NCBI GenBank assembly: GCA_019321725.1
Contig: JAGSPU010000056.1
Location: 1,364,001 to 1,428,000 of the forward strand
Direction: 5' to 3'
Length of the DNA stretch: 64,000 bases
Origin: Paulownia fortunei
Lineage: Eukaryota; Streptophyta; Magnoliopsida; Lamiales; Paulowniaceae
The position numbers were made by a program, and so were the translations under genes. The notes beneath the pieces were generated by a model. It searched no databases and was not told the origin of the DNA. It saw only the letters and a program-made list of their open reading frames with translations. Every line of letters begins with the position of its first letter. Within the stretch, counting starts at the first letter, position 1. Shown here piece by piece: positions 29,873 through 42,600 of this stretch.

Positions 29873-32433
29873 TATTATATCCTAACCTTAAAATTGATAA
29901 AAGCTAATCCGACATTTTGATGGGAAACTAGAAACTATATTTTTTTCCTGCAGGTGGGGAGAAAAAAAACGGAACAAGAAAAGAAAATGAAAAATAAATA
30001 TTTGATGTACTTTAGGTCAGCTAATGCAATGCAAGTGCAGGACAATATTATTATTATTTATTTATTTTTGAATAACTAATAGCTAGATTCCAGCTACGAA
30101 GGGACCACGAGCCGCTCAGAAAATATTCTTCAACTTATATCCAATCATCAATCATTTTCGTGGAAAAGCTTATTCATATTTTTTACAACTTATAGGTGGC
30201 AACTAATTAATTCATCAAACCTTATCAAATATTATCAAGATTTGAAAATACTATGACGTCTTTTATTTGAACTCACATTATTGACAGTCCCGATTTTGCT
30301 TTTGCAATTTTACCTTGGGATACTTACTAATATATATTTGAGTAGCGATTTTACCTTTTATATGTGTGCGTATAAAAATAATTTATAAGAATATCTTTCA
30401 ATAAAAATCAATTAAATTAAAGGAGAAAGAAGCGAGACCAGAAAGAATATATAACCAAAAAAAGAAAATGAGAGAGAACATGTATGAGAGAATAAAAAAG
30501 AGAATGAGAACGTGAATAAGATAAGAGAAGAAAAAATAAATATTAAAGAGAAACAAAATAAAACTACCTTCACACTTCAAATTCTTAAAAGTTGTTAATT
30601 GGAGTAGGAAAGCAACTTACCTACCTCAAACTATCCACCCCTTTTCTATTTAAAATAGTATGAATATATTATTTCAATGTGTATATGTATAAATTAAAAT
30701 ATAGTCTACATGCACACACTTAAAAAAATGAAACCTTAACCTAGAAAATTGCTATGTGATTGTCAGGTCATAATGAAGTTGGCATTTACGCCTATACTTA
30801 AACGATGTGCTTATGAAATCATTTTTTCCTAAGCTCATGATAAATATATATGCTTGAGTCTATTATTGAATTGTTTACCACCTTGCCCTTAAAGTTTGAA
30901 TCTATGATTATTTACGATTAAGTAAATTGTTGATTACCGTGAATTTGAGAGTACTATTTGTCACATTATTCACAAGTCAATTATTAAAATGTGAAGTATA
31001 TAAGATGACAACTAATATCGTGGGTTTCAAATAATTTTTTTTATTATAATATTATATTATATTAATTGTTGTTATGTATAAGTTTAACGGAGACTAATAG
31101 ATAAAAAAAAAGATTAGCACCACATATACCTTTTTTTCTGATTTTTCGATTGAAGGAAAACGATTGTTAACTTGGAAAAATTGGAAAAAAAGGATCCGTC
31201 TTAAACACTGGTGGAATTGTCATATGCACACTCTCGTTCTTTTCTATTTAGTTCTTTCATTTTGTGATATTTAAGTTGTTCAAAAGAGTATTTTCATTTA
31301 TTTTTTTGTTGCCTTACCTCTATTTCTTTTGTATTTGCAGTAAAAAAAGTCAATTAATTCTATATCTGATGAGAATTGTTGCAATATAATATAATATTAC
31401 AATAAAAATTGAACCCTCAAACCTTCTATTTTATTCCCTTTTAGTACTATCGTTTGTTGTTAATTTTGATAATTACTATGTTATGTCAATTTCAACACCT
31501 AAAATAATATAAATCTTACGGCTAAAAAAGCAATGTAATTAATTACAAAGTTTGATGTACTATTCAAAACAGATGTCAGTGTCACGAATTTAATAACAGC
31601 TACAACTGTCTAACTAAAAAATTTGGTCACAAATAATTCTTGCATAATTCAATTTACAATGTTTATTTAAATAAGAAATAAACTGCAAGACTTTTTTTAT
31701 TGAGGTTCATGCCAAATGACCAGATGGAAGCCAAACCTAGTATAAAACCTAGTACATGGGAAGTAAGCGTGGACATCGAACTCCAAATATGTTTTGCTCC
31801 CACCTTCTCTATTCTCCCTATCGTCTCAACCACACACACTCGCACACCAAAATACACACACAGCGGATTTTTTGCCAGTAAAACCTGGTTTCCATTCCAT
31901 CTATAGGCTGGAAAAGTTTCTGGCTCATACATCTATCTCTGCTATTCTTATCTGATTAAAAAACTTGATACAAATCTTGTTTTTCAGTCAGATCTTGTAT
32001 CCTAAGGTCAAGTTTATGAAATCTACGGTAGCTCTTGTTCTCTTGCCGTATAGGATTCTTTTGATGATGAGCCCACCATCACAAATCTGATCAGTTTGGA
32101 AAAAAAACCCACATACAAACCCGTAATCGTAATTTCCACTGTCCATCGGGGATCCACCTGTTGTTTGAATACTTACCTCTTTAATTTCTCTTCACATTCG
32201 AGGATTTTTGTTCCAATTCATGCATTATTCTAGGGTTTCTGTCCAATTTTTGATTACTCCACTCAGACACATGGTTTTGCTTCCACAATCCCTTTATTTA
32301 ATGTTCATGAACCCTCAAACAATTTCTCCTTATTTTACATGTAAATTTCATGAACAACTCTTTTCTCCCTTGAAGTTTCTTATTCCAGTATTCTTTAATA
32401 TACATGCTTATATGGATAGATAGATAGTCGTTC
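29873..32433. other. Spacer and likely MIR172 upstream/primary-transcript region
   Basis: AT-rich to about 31700. From there composition becomes more balanced, with a CA-rich stretch near 31825-31865, plausible as the start of the primary MIR172 transcript. Open frames here have no recognisable products. No promoter element could be fixed. Confidence 0.4.
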
Positions 32434-32529
32434 TTTGCAAATGCAGCGTCATCAAGATTCACATTCAGCCAGCGCCGCTGTATAGTGATGTTCAATGAGA
32501 ATCTTGATGATGCTGCATTGGCAAATACC
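32434..32529 (+). ncRNA. MIR172: MIR172 precursor hairpin
   Basis: The mature miR172 sequence lies on the 3' arm at 32498-32518: it begins AGAATCTTGATGATG and is identical over 21 nt to the canonical plant form. The star strand lies on the 5' arm at about 32443-32463 (GCAGCGTCATCAAGATTCAC). The arms pair almost throughout from TTTGCAAATGCAG to CTGCATTGGCAAA, with a loop of roughly 30 nt around 32466-32492. miR172 represses AP2-like factors (AP2, TOE, SMZ/SNZ) and promotes adult phase and flowering. Which MIR172 locus this is cannot be decided. An open frame running through it is coincidental. Confidence 0.97.
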
Positions 32530-35500
32530 GACTCATATGTACAGCGTTTGTTTAAAATTTACAGCCACGGTAAATCTGCCCCTTTCATTTAGTGTTATGG
32601 AAAGTGCATATAATTACCCTTTTCTTGATATTTCTGTGATCTTCAGATGGAACAAGAACTTTGCTCTCAATTACAGGGTGGTAAAAAAGATGATATATTA
32701 GTTTACAGTGAAACACAGATCAAGTACGTCAGAATCAGTACTAAGGTGGAGGTATGCAAGATTTTGTGTTTCTCTCCATTTAAAATTGTACCTTTCTTGT
32801 CAAATTTCAGATAAATTGTAAATAAATAAGTGAAAGAAAACAGGTGAAATGGTAGGGGCATGCCTTTGCCGACAAATTTGGGGAACTTTTTCACGTTTTA
32901 AGGGTATTAGATAGGTTTCTTGTTTTGGCGAATAGGATATCTATGGGGATTCGAAAATTGAAGAGTTTCACTTTGGTCCCCCCACCTCCACCCCACCACC
33001 ATTAGTGATACTAGTTCTGTAAATGATTAGTCTAGAATCCAGATGCCATCTGATTGGAAGCTTTAACCATGGAATGAGGCAAAACAATATATACCTATTA
33101 AAACCTGAACTAAAACTGGAATAATCGGAGGTTGTATATAATAATGACTATTTATCAGGATTTTCTAGTCATTAACGCACTTTAAGTGCATAATATATGT
33201 GACTTCACACAGAAAATTCTTCCATACATATTTACCATGGTTAAGTCTTTGTCCAATTTAATGTAGTACAAATTCGTGTCTCTAGAGAAATCTGGTTTAA
33301 ATTTTCTGACAACATTGGTTCGTTGGGATTTTGTTTGACATTAAATCCTGGTGAGAAGTCCTCGTGAGATTGTAAGTTATATTGTCAAAAATTAAAGCAA
33401 ATATATATTTTATGTATTCAAGGACGAAGGTTACTGGTGAAGGATGAGACCATTCCAACAGTACATGAAATAAGATTCATGTCCTTAATTTGCCACAACT
33501 TTCTCATCCAATGAAGTAGAGAATTGAGGGCCTTCGTATTTTCTTGTCGATTTTGCACATCTTGTATTGGGTTCTGACAACGTCAAATAGAAGGGCTCAC
33601 CTGTACCTTGCTGGTAGCCTGGTATCTGCAATGGTACTTCAACTCATCATCAGGGGGTCTCTTAATTTATTGAATTTGTCAAATTTCCACCTAAACTACT
33701 ACCCAAAATCATAAAGGGTTTGCATTTTCTTGGAATGGTGACGATGGAAAACTTTAGCTAATTGTATCTTCTAGTAAATGACAGCAAAGATAGGTTAACA
33801 TACCAATCTTGGCTGATGAGTATTATTCAAGAATTTTTCTATGTTAAATCAAACTTAAGTACTAAAGTATATAGTTAGAACTTGTAAGCATGTGATCATA
33901 TCCATGTGCGTGGTTTATTTATATGTATTTTTTGAAAAGAATTTTTAATTATTTATAACTTAACTTTCACATGTTCTTTGTTTCATTAGTCGTAGTCTAC
34001 TGCATTCTTAGCATGGAAGGCATTTCCACATGCAGCAAAACGTAATTTAGACATCCTTCTGTCAGGTATGAGGATTCTCTAATTTGTAAATCACGGCAAA
34101 ATCTTTGCTTTCACACCTTTATTAATTTATCCGTTGGCAATAACATATAGAGCTGAAGTAGAATTAATTACTGATCAGGGGAAGATTAGCACATCTACCT
34201 CTCTATATATTGCTGAACCTCGAGAAGAAGGAAGTAGTAGTAAAATTTGAATGGTCAGCGCGTAGATCTCTTTATATCCTGGTTGTTAAGTGTTTTTCTG
34301 GGTTTTTTCGTTTTATCAAGCAGGATTTTCTATGTATTTACTCGGATGTTTTATGCATGCATGATTATTGCGTAAATTTACATAATTTCAACTGATGAAA
34401 CTGGCAATTCTTATTTCTTTGAAGTCTGGCATACATTATACTTTATGAAAACTACTGTTTTATATCGTTCTTTCCTTATCGTCCTTTAGCTTATGGTTAT
34501 CTGAGGAAATAACGTATGGTTTAGCCACAACAAAATTAATAAACCACGTGCCACAATGTGATCGATAATTATCTAAGTTCATTACTAGTTAAAATTAGTT
34601 CTCAGGTTGATTCATAAGTTGATTCTTGAAACTGTAGGCAAGTTGCCAGCTGCGTTTTGTTTATCTTACTCATGTTCTTTCTTTCCCTCTGAATCTTCAT
34701 TTCGGATTTTATGTGTGGTATCTAGTATTTGAAGTTTCATTGCTTACTTTAATTTTGACAGGATCAGTCGGTTGATCTCATATCAGATTTAACTTTATTG
34801 AGAGAATCGTGCCACATGCAAGCTTAGTATTGAGAGAATCATGCCTTGCACCTAAGAGCAAAGCTTATTTAAATAGCCCCTTTATTTTTGGATTGTGGGA
34901 TTTGGACCATTTGGTTATGTTTAAGGATTTTATAATTAATATATAAAGAGATGTAAAACTAATGACTGCTTGCTTTGTATGTTTGTTAATAACCTTCTTT
35001 TTCACTAGATCTTGACATGAAGTTTAGTTTTTTTTTATTGCGGATATAACTTAAACAAAGGGGCCTAGAAACTGAAAGGTCTCAACGACTTTGGCTCAAT
35101 CATAGCTAACTTTCCCAACTCATGAACCTTCAAGTTGTGAATTTCAAGACTCTCTCAAGTTTAGTTGGCAAGAACTGTAGCCCAACGTGTATATATGCTC
35201 TTTTGTTCTTGAATCAAGTATATTCTTATAAACGACAGTTTAGCAGAACCAATTCTCTCAAAAGAAATCAAAGAAATCATCGAAAAGCTTATTTCAAGTA
35301 GATCAAAAACTATCAACCAACACATGATATAAACATGAAACAGGGCAAACAAATTGGCAAAGGCCAAGTTGCACAAGTTATATGCATTGCAACAATACAA
35401 ATCAATGGCCCAAGCAAATCTGCACACAGATTTTTCACTCGATCTTAAGGGGAAAATAGAGACATGAGCAATCAAACTATGATAACCAGTCTTTAGTTGA

Positions 35501-36905
35501 GGAATATTTATAGATATTGCATCACAAAATCTACAACATAGTAATACACCAAAAAATTTCAGTTCACAAGAATGATGTATCTATCTTTATATAAATCATG
35601 ATTGCTTGATTATTGCAAGTCACAGCCTCACAGTCACAGGCACGCAAATTGTTTGTCCTTTCTGTGGAAGCCGCTTCTAACTTTCTTGCCCTTCTCGAAA
35701 TGGTTTTCATCCTATGCAGACATGTGAATCAGTCTAAAGAAGTAAACATTTCAAACTATTAGTATGGGTTGTAAGTAAATATAATTAACTTAAAATTTCA
35801 AAGCACATGAACTTTTTTTATTATAAATGGATAGCAGTAAAATTCGAATACAAGCCTTTTGATGGCTTTAATAATATATTAAATGACCAATCCATTTTAA
35901 AATTTAAATTTTAAAAAAGGACAGTTAGTTATTATTTAATATGAATGTATGAGATTAAGTGTTTATCAATTCTCATTTGGGCTCATCTCATAAACTTTAA
36001 AGGTAGGATAAAGAAGGCCAGGCTCTATTTCTCTGTGCATTTTCTCATTTCTGTACTTTGGGCATGGTCTGTCCATCTTAGATTTATGATTCCCCTTTTT
36101 AGTATCCCATCCATTTTTGTGGTGTTATATTCATTTTGGACAGTGGCAATTAAGTATTATCTAAATGATAATATTGAAATCCTAAAATTTTAAATTTAGA
36201 GGTTTGGGTTTGAATCCATTAATTTGTAGTTATTTATCGAGTAGTTGATTATAAATTATTATTAATTAAAATTGTGAGTTTGTAATTAGTTTATGATAAT
36301 TGATATTACTAATAATAATGATTTTCGTAACCAATACGATTCAAGAAAAAAACAATTCACTTGGTCTTGCCCAAGTAGTTTTGTTCATACTTTTAAGGTT
36401 AAGTATTGTTTGAAATTTGAGTGTCTTTTATGTTTTCAATCTTAAAAATAAAATAAAAATTGACTTTTGCTAGAAATTGCTTTACTTGTTCTGAGATTTA
36501 TGAATAACTGCACAAAATTCGAACAAAATATATGAACAATTAACATTATATCTATGCCTGCAGGTACTTCCCTCCTTAATTAAGGACTCTTCCTTTTAAA
36601 AAGAACAAAAAATTTGAGTTTATGGGGTTACCTACCAAACCAAATTTAATAATTTGATTAATTAGCAGATTGAACCATTTAAAACGATTTAAATACTCAA
36701 TTTGGTAAATAAACTCACAGGTTCAATTTGATTACATTCAGTTCAATTTTTATTAGATTTGACAAATTATACAGCATAGACTCCAGTTGGTTGATCTGTT
36801 TTTGTCGAATTAAAACCCCTAAATAAGAACTGTTGATGCAAGTGGTTTGATTTGGTCTGAGCACCAGTTTTGTGAGCCATAGACTTTATACTTTTTCAAA
36901 GTTCC
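32530..36905. other. Spacer downstream of MIR172
   Basis: It likely includes the rest of the MIR172 primary transcript. A two-copy tandem repeat with ATTGAGAGAATC(G/A)TGCC lies at about 34797-34855. On the minus strand near 35713-35635 a short frame after a good 3' splice site (HFEKGKKVRSGFHRKDKQ) could be an exon of an unrecognised gene, but nothing supports it upstream. No other gene seen. Confidence 0.4.
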
Positions 36906-38752
36906 ATGTCTAACCAAAAATTCTACATTACTGTGAAACAAGTGTTCAGCTCGAATTTTGCTTCAAGATCCAATGAACAGACTGCCAACTTGATTTCCAA
37001 AGCCCTAATTAATTCGACCTCAAAATCTCTGAATATTTCGCCGTCTCTCATTTCGAATCTTAATTCTCACATAACACACCTTGTTCTCTCGAACCCACGA
37101 ATTCCCACCTCCTCTTGCTTGCGCTTCTTCAAATTTCTGCATACGAACCAGTCTATTAATCCTCAAAAACCCAATCTTGAAGCCCACATAACAGTTATTC
37201 TGCGACTATTTGGAGTCAGAAGATTTGCTGAGGCCAAGAACATTTTGAATGCTGCTGTTGTGGATGAGAATCTTCGATGCCCACTTCCAGAAATAGCTTC
37301 ATTAGTGGGTGAAATTTGTGTAGAACCCAAAAAAAAACAAAGTTTTTTGATATGTTATTCAGGGTTTATGCTGATAATAGAAAATTTGATGAGGGTTTGG
37401 AGGTTTTTGAGTATATGGTGAATAATGGGTTTGTGATTGATGAGCGTTCTTGCATGGTTTACTTGATTGCGTTCAAGAAATGCAACCAGTTTGAGTCATT
37501 GTATGGGTTCTTTCAGAGGATGGTGGAATGCAATGTGATGATCACAGTTTATTCAATGACATTGGTGATTGATGGATTGTGCAAAAGAAAGGAAGTTGAG
37601 AAAGCAAGAAAATTGATGGATGATTTGGTTAGAAGAGGGATTAAACCAAATGCGTATACTTTTAACACATTGATAGATGCTTACGTGAAGAAATCAGATA
37701 GTAGGGGAGTGGAAGAAATCTTGGCTGCCATGGAGAAAGCAGGAGTGGACTTCAATGTGGCAACGTATACACTTTTGATTGAATGGCGTGGAAGACATTT
37801 CAAGATTGACGATGCGGAGAAGCTGTTTGAGAAAATGAATGAGAAGCATGTAGCGGCAGATATTCATGTGTACACCTCAATGATTAGTTTATATAGTAAG
37901 TTAAGTGATGTCAAAAGGGCATTTGCTTTATTTGATGAGTTGGTGGAGAAGGGCCTGGAACCTAATGCGCACACTTATGGTTCATTGATATATGGCGTGT
38001 GCAAAGCGGGGAACATGGAGGCTGCAGAACTCTTGCTCAAGGAGATGCAAAGCAAAGGAATAGACATGAATCGAGTGATTTTTAATACATTGATGGATGG
38101 TTATTGTAAGCAAGGGATGATTGATGAAGCTTGGAGACTGCAAGGTGTTATGGTGAGGAAAGGACTAGAAGCTGATGTTTATGTGTACAACATTATTGCT
38201 AATGGTTTATGCAAACTAAACCGGCATGAGCAAGCAAAAAGTTTGTTGTTCTCAATGGTGGATAAGGGTGTGGCCCCAAACGTTGTTGCTTACACAACAC
38301 TGATTGATATATACAGCAAGGAAGGTAATTTTGTTGAAGCAGAAAAATTGTTCCATGAGATGGAGAAAATGGGAGAGAAACCAAATACTGTGACATGTAA
38401 TGCTTTGATAGATGGCTATTGCAAAAAGGGTAAGATCAGAGAAGCACATATGCTAAGAAAGAAAATGGAAGCTAAGGGGCTGCTGCCAGATGTTTATACA
38501 TACACCTCCCTTGTCCAGGGTGAATGCATAGTCGGAAAGATAGATGAGGCTCTGAAGCTCTTCAAAGAGATGTCAATGAAGAATATAATTCCAAATTTGG
38601 TAACTTACACTGCATTGATATCAGGCTTGTCAAAAGTGGGAAGATCAGACGAAGCTTTCAAATTGTATGATGAGATGAAAGAGGCTGGTCTCACACCTGA
38701 TGATAAGGTATACTCTTCTCTTGTGGGCAGCCTCCATGGTACTAAAACTTAG
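36906..38752 (+). CDS. P-class pentatricopeptide repeat protein (one frameshift)
   Basis: Organelle RNA-binding protein of the P-type PPR family, which stabilises, processes or promotes translation of plastid or mitochondrial transcripts; the target is unknown. No introns. If one base is added the frame gives 615 residues. The first ~170 residues are Ser/Asn-rich with few acids, consistent with a transit peptide, followed by at least ten 35-residue repeats from about residue 160 to the end, for example TYTSMISLYSKL, HTYGSLIYGVCKAGNM and VAYTTLIDIYSKEGNF. There is no DYW, E or SMR domain. The odd point is a break in an A9 run at 37329-37337: upstream ...VGEICVEPKKK continues in another frame as KFFDMLFRVYADNRKF. 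One extra A restores the frame. This may be an assembly indel. Confidence 0.88.
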
Positions 38753-39643
38753 TCTAAAATCTTTGATGAACTATGAGAACCAGGTTGAGCTCATTTAAGA
38801 TGCGCTGATATGAGAGCAAGTGCTATATGTTCAAAACATGGTGATGCGGCTCCAAGTTCTTCCAAATAGAAATTTATGTGGGGAGCGAGTTCTTTTCAAG
38901 TTCCGCATCTCTTATGCAGCACAATCCTTGTAGAATCATTAATGTGGCAAACTCGTACTTTCAACAACTCTCTTTCCCAGACAACATGAATTTGTCACTC
39001 TTTTGATGAGATTGATATACTACCTTTTACATGAGCACCAAATGCTCCTACTAAATTATAGATACAACTGAATTTTTTGGCTACAATAAAACACCTTTAT
39101 TTGTAAATTACACTGGTTTATATCATTCCTAAGGATGTAAATTTATTGCCGTATTTGCACAGTGAATATTGGATGATTCTCTGAGAGGGAATGCCAAGGA
39201 CAGATTCGTACTATGTTCATCTAATACCTTCCATTTAAGCATATGAATGTTAAAAGTTTGAATTCTCAAGGGGCCATGGGAGGGTAAGAAATGAGATGCG
39301 CTGCCGTTTGTGGATTGTAAGAAACAAGATTCTGGTCGAGAACAAACTCAGCAATTCAAGTCGTTGTTCCATGAATTCAAATGAAAAAGGAATGCAAATA
39401 GCGGACCAAGGAAAGAAAAAAGAAAGGAAAAAATAGAACACCGCTGCAAGTATACCAAGATCAATATGCTCAAAGAAAACAAGGATTTAGAAAATTCTTA
39501 TTCCAAATTCTGAAAGATAATATTCAAACTTCCAAAAGCAAATGGTGTCAGTTTTATGTACACTTCAACCAGACGCATTCCCTTGCACCAGGACCACCAC
39601 CATATGAACAAAAATACTGCACAACCTAATTTCAGCGTCCAGA
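38753..39643. other. Convergent 3' flanks of PPR and SIG6
   Basis: The PPR gene reads rightward and SIG6 leftward, so this 0.9-kb stretch holds both 3' UTRs. No gene or repeat recognised. Confidence 0.6.
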
Positions 39644-42600
39644 CTAAATGAGCATATCTGCATACGCTGCTAGCCCTTGGCTGCTAAGACACTGTTTCAG
39701 CTTGTATAATGCTCGACTTTCCAGTTGTCTAACTCTCTCCTTCGATAATCCAAAACCAGCACCAATTTCAGACAGTGATTTCTGTTTGCCATCTTCAATG
39801 CCAAACCTCAATCGGATTATTTTCCTCTCCCTAGGATTGAGAACACTCAAGAGATTTCGTACGTGTTGTCTCATCAGCTGCTTTGCCACACCCACATCTG
39901 GGACTTCAATTGTGGTGTCTGCAGTGATCTCCTGTAGCAATCAACAATATATGTCCTCTATTAGTGTCTGTCAAAGCAACATATCATCTACTTGAGACGG
40001 TAAGAAAGATTTCCTCCCACATATACCCACAGCAGAACCTAATGCAGGATAGGAGTGAGATGTAATGTGAAACATGGCTACTATAAATTGCTTAGAGGTC
40101 GATGGTAGGGTCTACTAATCTGTTTTTCATTTTCTGAATCTACTGTAAATATCACAAAATATCTAGAGTCTGAGATCACTGTGCCCTCCCCCATCACATT
40201 GTAAAGAGCACGAGTGCTGACTACATGTCTCTCAACATAAATTTGTTCAAAGAGTTGTGCCTGAAAGGATGGATTTGAAAGGCAAGAAATGACAAGTATA
40301 CTTCTCCTAACAGACCAAGAACATAAAGGCTATATGAAGGGATCAACAAGTTCGACAATGATAATAGTCAAATATTTTTTACAGAAGTTTGCTCTTAAAG
40401 TGCACAAATTAATGGGCTTAAACAATTATAATCAATTTCAAAGTAAATGTTAAAATGTCACCACATTAACAGTATCATTAGCTTGAGAACTGGTAATATG
40501 ACTTTTCAATGAACAATACCAGTATTTACATATAACTTGTCTGCAGATGAGTTGCGCTTAAATACATATTCTGTTATGTGTTAAATGGAGGAAAGCTGAA
40601 TTTTGCATCATTTTTAATCGACCAAAGCTCTTCAGAAAGAAATACCTAAAAAACTTTTAACTAGTGTCGTATCATTTCTTTCAATTAGAAGCTTCACCAG
40701 GTGCCAAAAAATTAGTAATAACAACTACCTGAAATGTAGTATCTTGGTCCATCCACACAGGCTGTTGGATTGAAAGAGGCATTCTAGCAGTATATAGCAA
40801 CCTCTCCAGTCGCTCAATGGATATTCCAGCACATGCTGCTATATCCTCTTTCATTGGGTGGTGATTACCTTGTTGAATGCATAATTTCTTTGCTTCATAC
40901 ACCTTGGAGAGGAGGCTATAAACATTCTCCTGAAACATCACATTTATTTGAATGAATTTTTCCTCAAAATTTAAAAGAAAAAAAGAACAAGAATAGCTTA
41001 GGATGTAGCTGAAATTTCTTCAATAAGCATAACTTGAAGAAGATGCCATAAAATATAATTTGCATAAAACAAAGCTTTGATCAAAATGGAATAATGCAAA
41101 TTTTGTAAGAGGGCATTACTGGCAAGCGGATCGTCCTAGAATGCTGAAATATGGCTTTCCTAATTGCTTGCCTTATCCACCAGTACGCATATGTAGCAAA
41201 TCTGCAACCCACCTGGGGCTTGAATTTCTCTACACTCCTCATAAGACCCATGCTTCCCTCCTACAACAAAGCAAAAAGCTTCATACATCATAAGAACTTG
41301 CAAGATTGCCTAACTCCTCAGTTTTGCATAATTATTTCAAGAACAAATATGAAATTAGACACAAGAATTCAGTACTAATTCATTCCTATGGCAAAGTCAA
41401 ACAAGTGAAGTCTTAAAAACGCAACCTCCAAATCACCTGTAAGAGATCCTGAAGGATTAGACCACGCCCTTGGTACTGCTTAGCAATGTGAACCACCAGG
41501 CGGAAATTGGCATAAATTAACTTCTCTCGACTGCTGTTCCCACAGTGAACCTGTGACTGCAAGGCTTGACAACTAATCCCAACAGCCGCAGCCCACTCAA
41601 CTAGTGTAGGTTCACGGGAAAACTGAGTTTGGAGCCGACTTCTCACTTCATGTAGTTTCATTAATTCCTAGTACAAAACAAGTTGCTTACAAATAGTTAC
41701 AATCAGATTCACACCGACAAAGGCTATCTCCTACAGAAAAGGCAATGAGGACTGCAAGAAACCTGTATCTTCACAATTAACTCTGACTCTTCTTTGGCAG
41801 TTAAAAGTTGTGTTGTTTCCGGTCCCCATAAGAACAGTCGAAGAGGATCGTTAGGATCAAATCCTTCATCAAATTTTCTATGTGATTCTGGCTTCTTACG
41901 ATGGTTGGTCTCCTCAACCTCAACTTTTGGCTTGGGCACCCTTCTCCTCTTAGTTTGCCTCTCCAGAAGACGTGTTGACCTCACAGTTCTTTGCACAGGA
42001 ACACTGGCCAAACCTCTAGGAACCCAACAGCAACAAAGACTTTAGGTATAACTTAATATAGAGATTTTTAAGGACATATAGAAGGTGAAAAAAATGAAGA
42101 TAGAAAGATGCAGACCTTATACTGGAAGAGTCATCAAGATGAGCTCCAAAAAGTTTGGCATCTTTAGCAATTGAGGCTGCCTCTTTGCATGCCGAAAAAG
42201 CTTCTCTTGCAAGTGCAACTACACGGTCTGCTTCTACACCCATTAAATTTTCACTTTTACTTGAAATGGACTCTGTTGTCATAGAAAAGGATTGTTCCTT
42301 TCTCTGTAAGGATGGCCATCTGAAATGACACATAAAGATAATCAAGTTGACCAGACAGTTAGGAAATAATTCTAATGTGGAGAATGCTACAGAGAAAAAC
42401 CCAGAGCAAAGTTTCATGCAACATAACATTGTAGGAAGGTCTGATAGTTTGATAACTCTTACAAATACCATAATTCTGGCCTGCGTAACAACTGAAGCTG
42501 AAAGTCATTTACATACTGATCAGGATCAACATTGTTATTCCCTTCATGAGATGAGGGTGCAGGTGCCATTATACCCTGCCTCCTATCCAATGTTTGCTTC

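Noticed and set aside
32495..32701. 68-codon frame running through the miR172 sequence
   Set aside because: Begins inside the hairpin stem; the miRNA explains the conserved bases.
36198..36225. tRNA-like B-box (GGTTTGAATCC)
   Set aside because: No A-box, acceptor stem or anticodon stem around it; similar words occur by chance.
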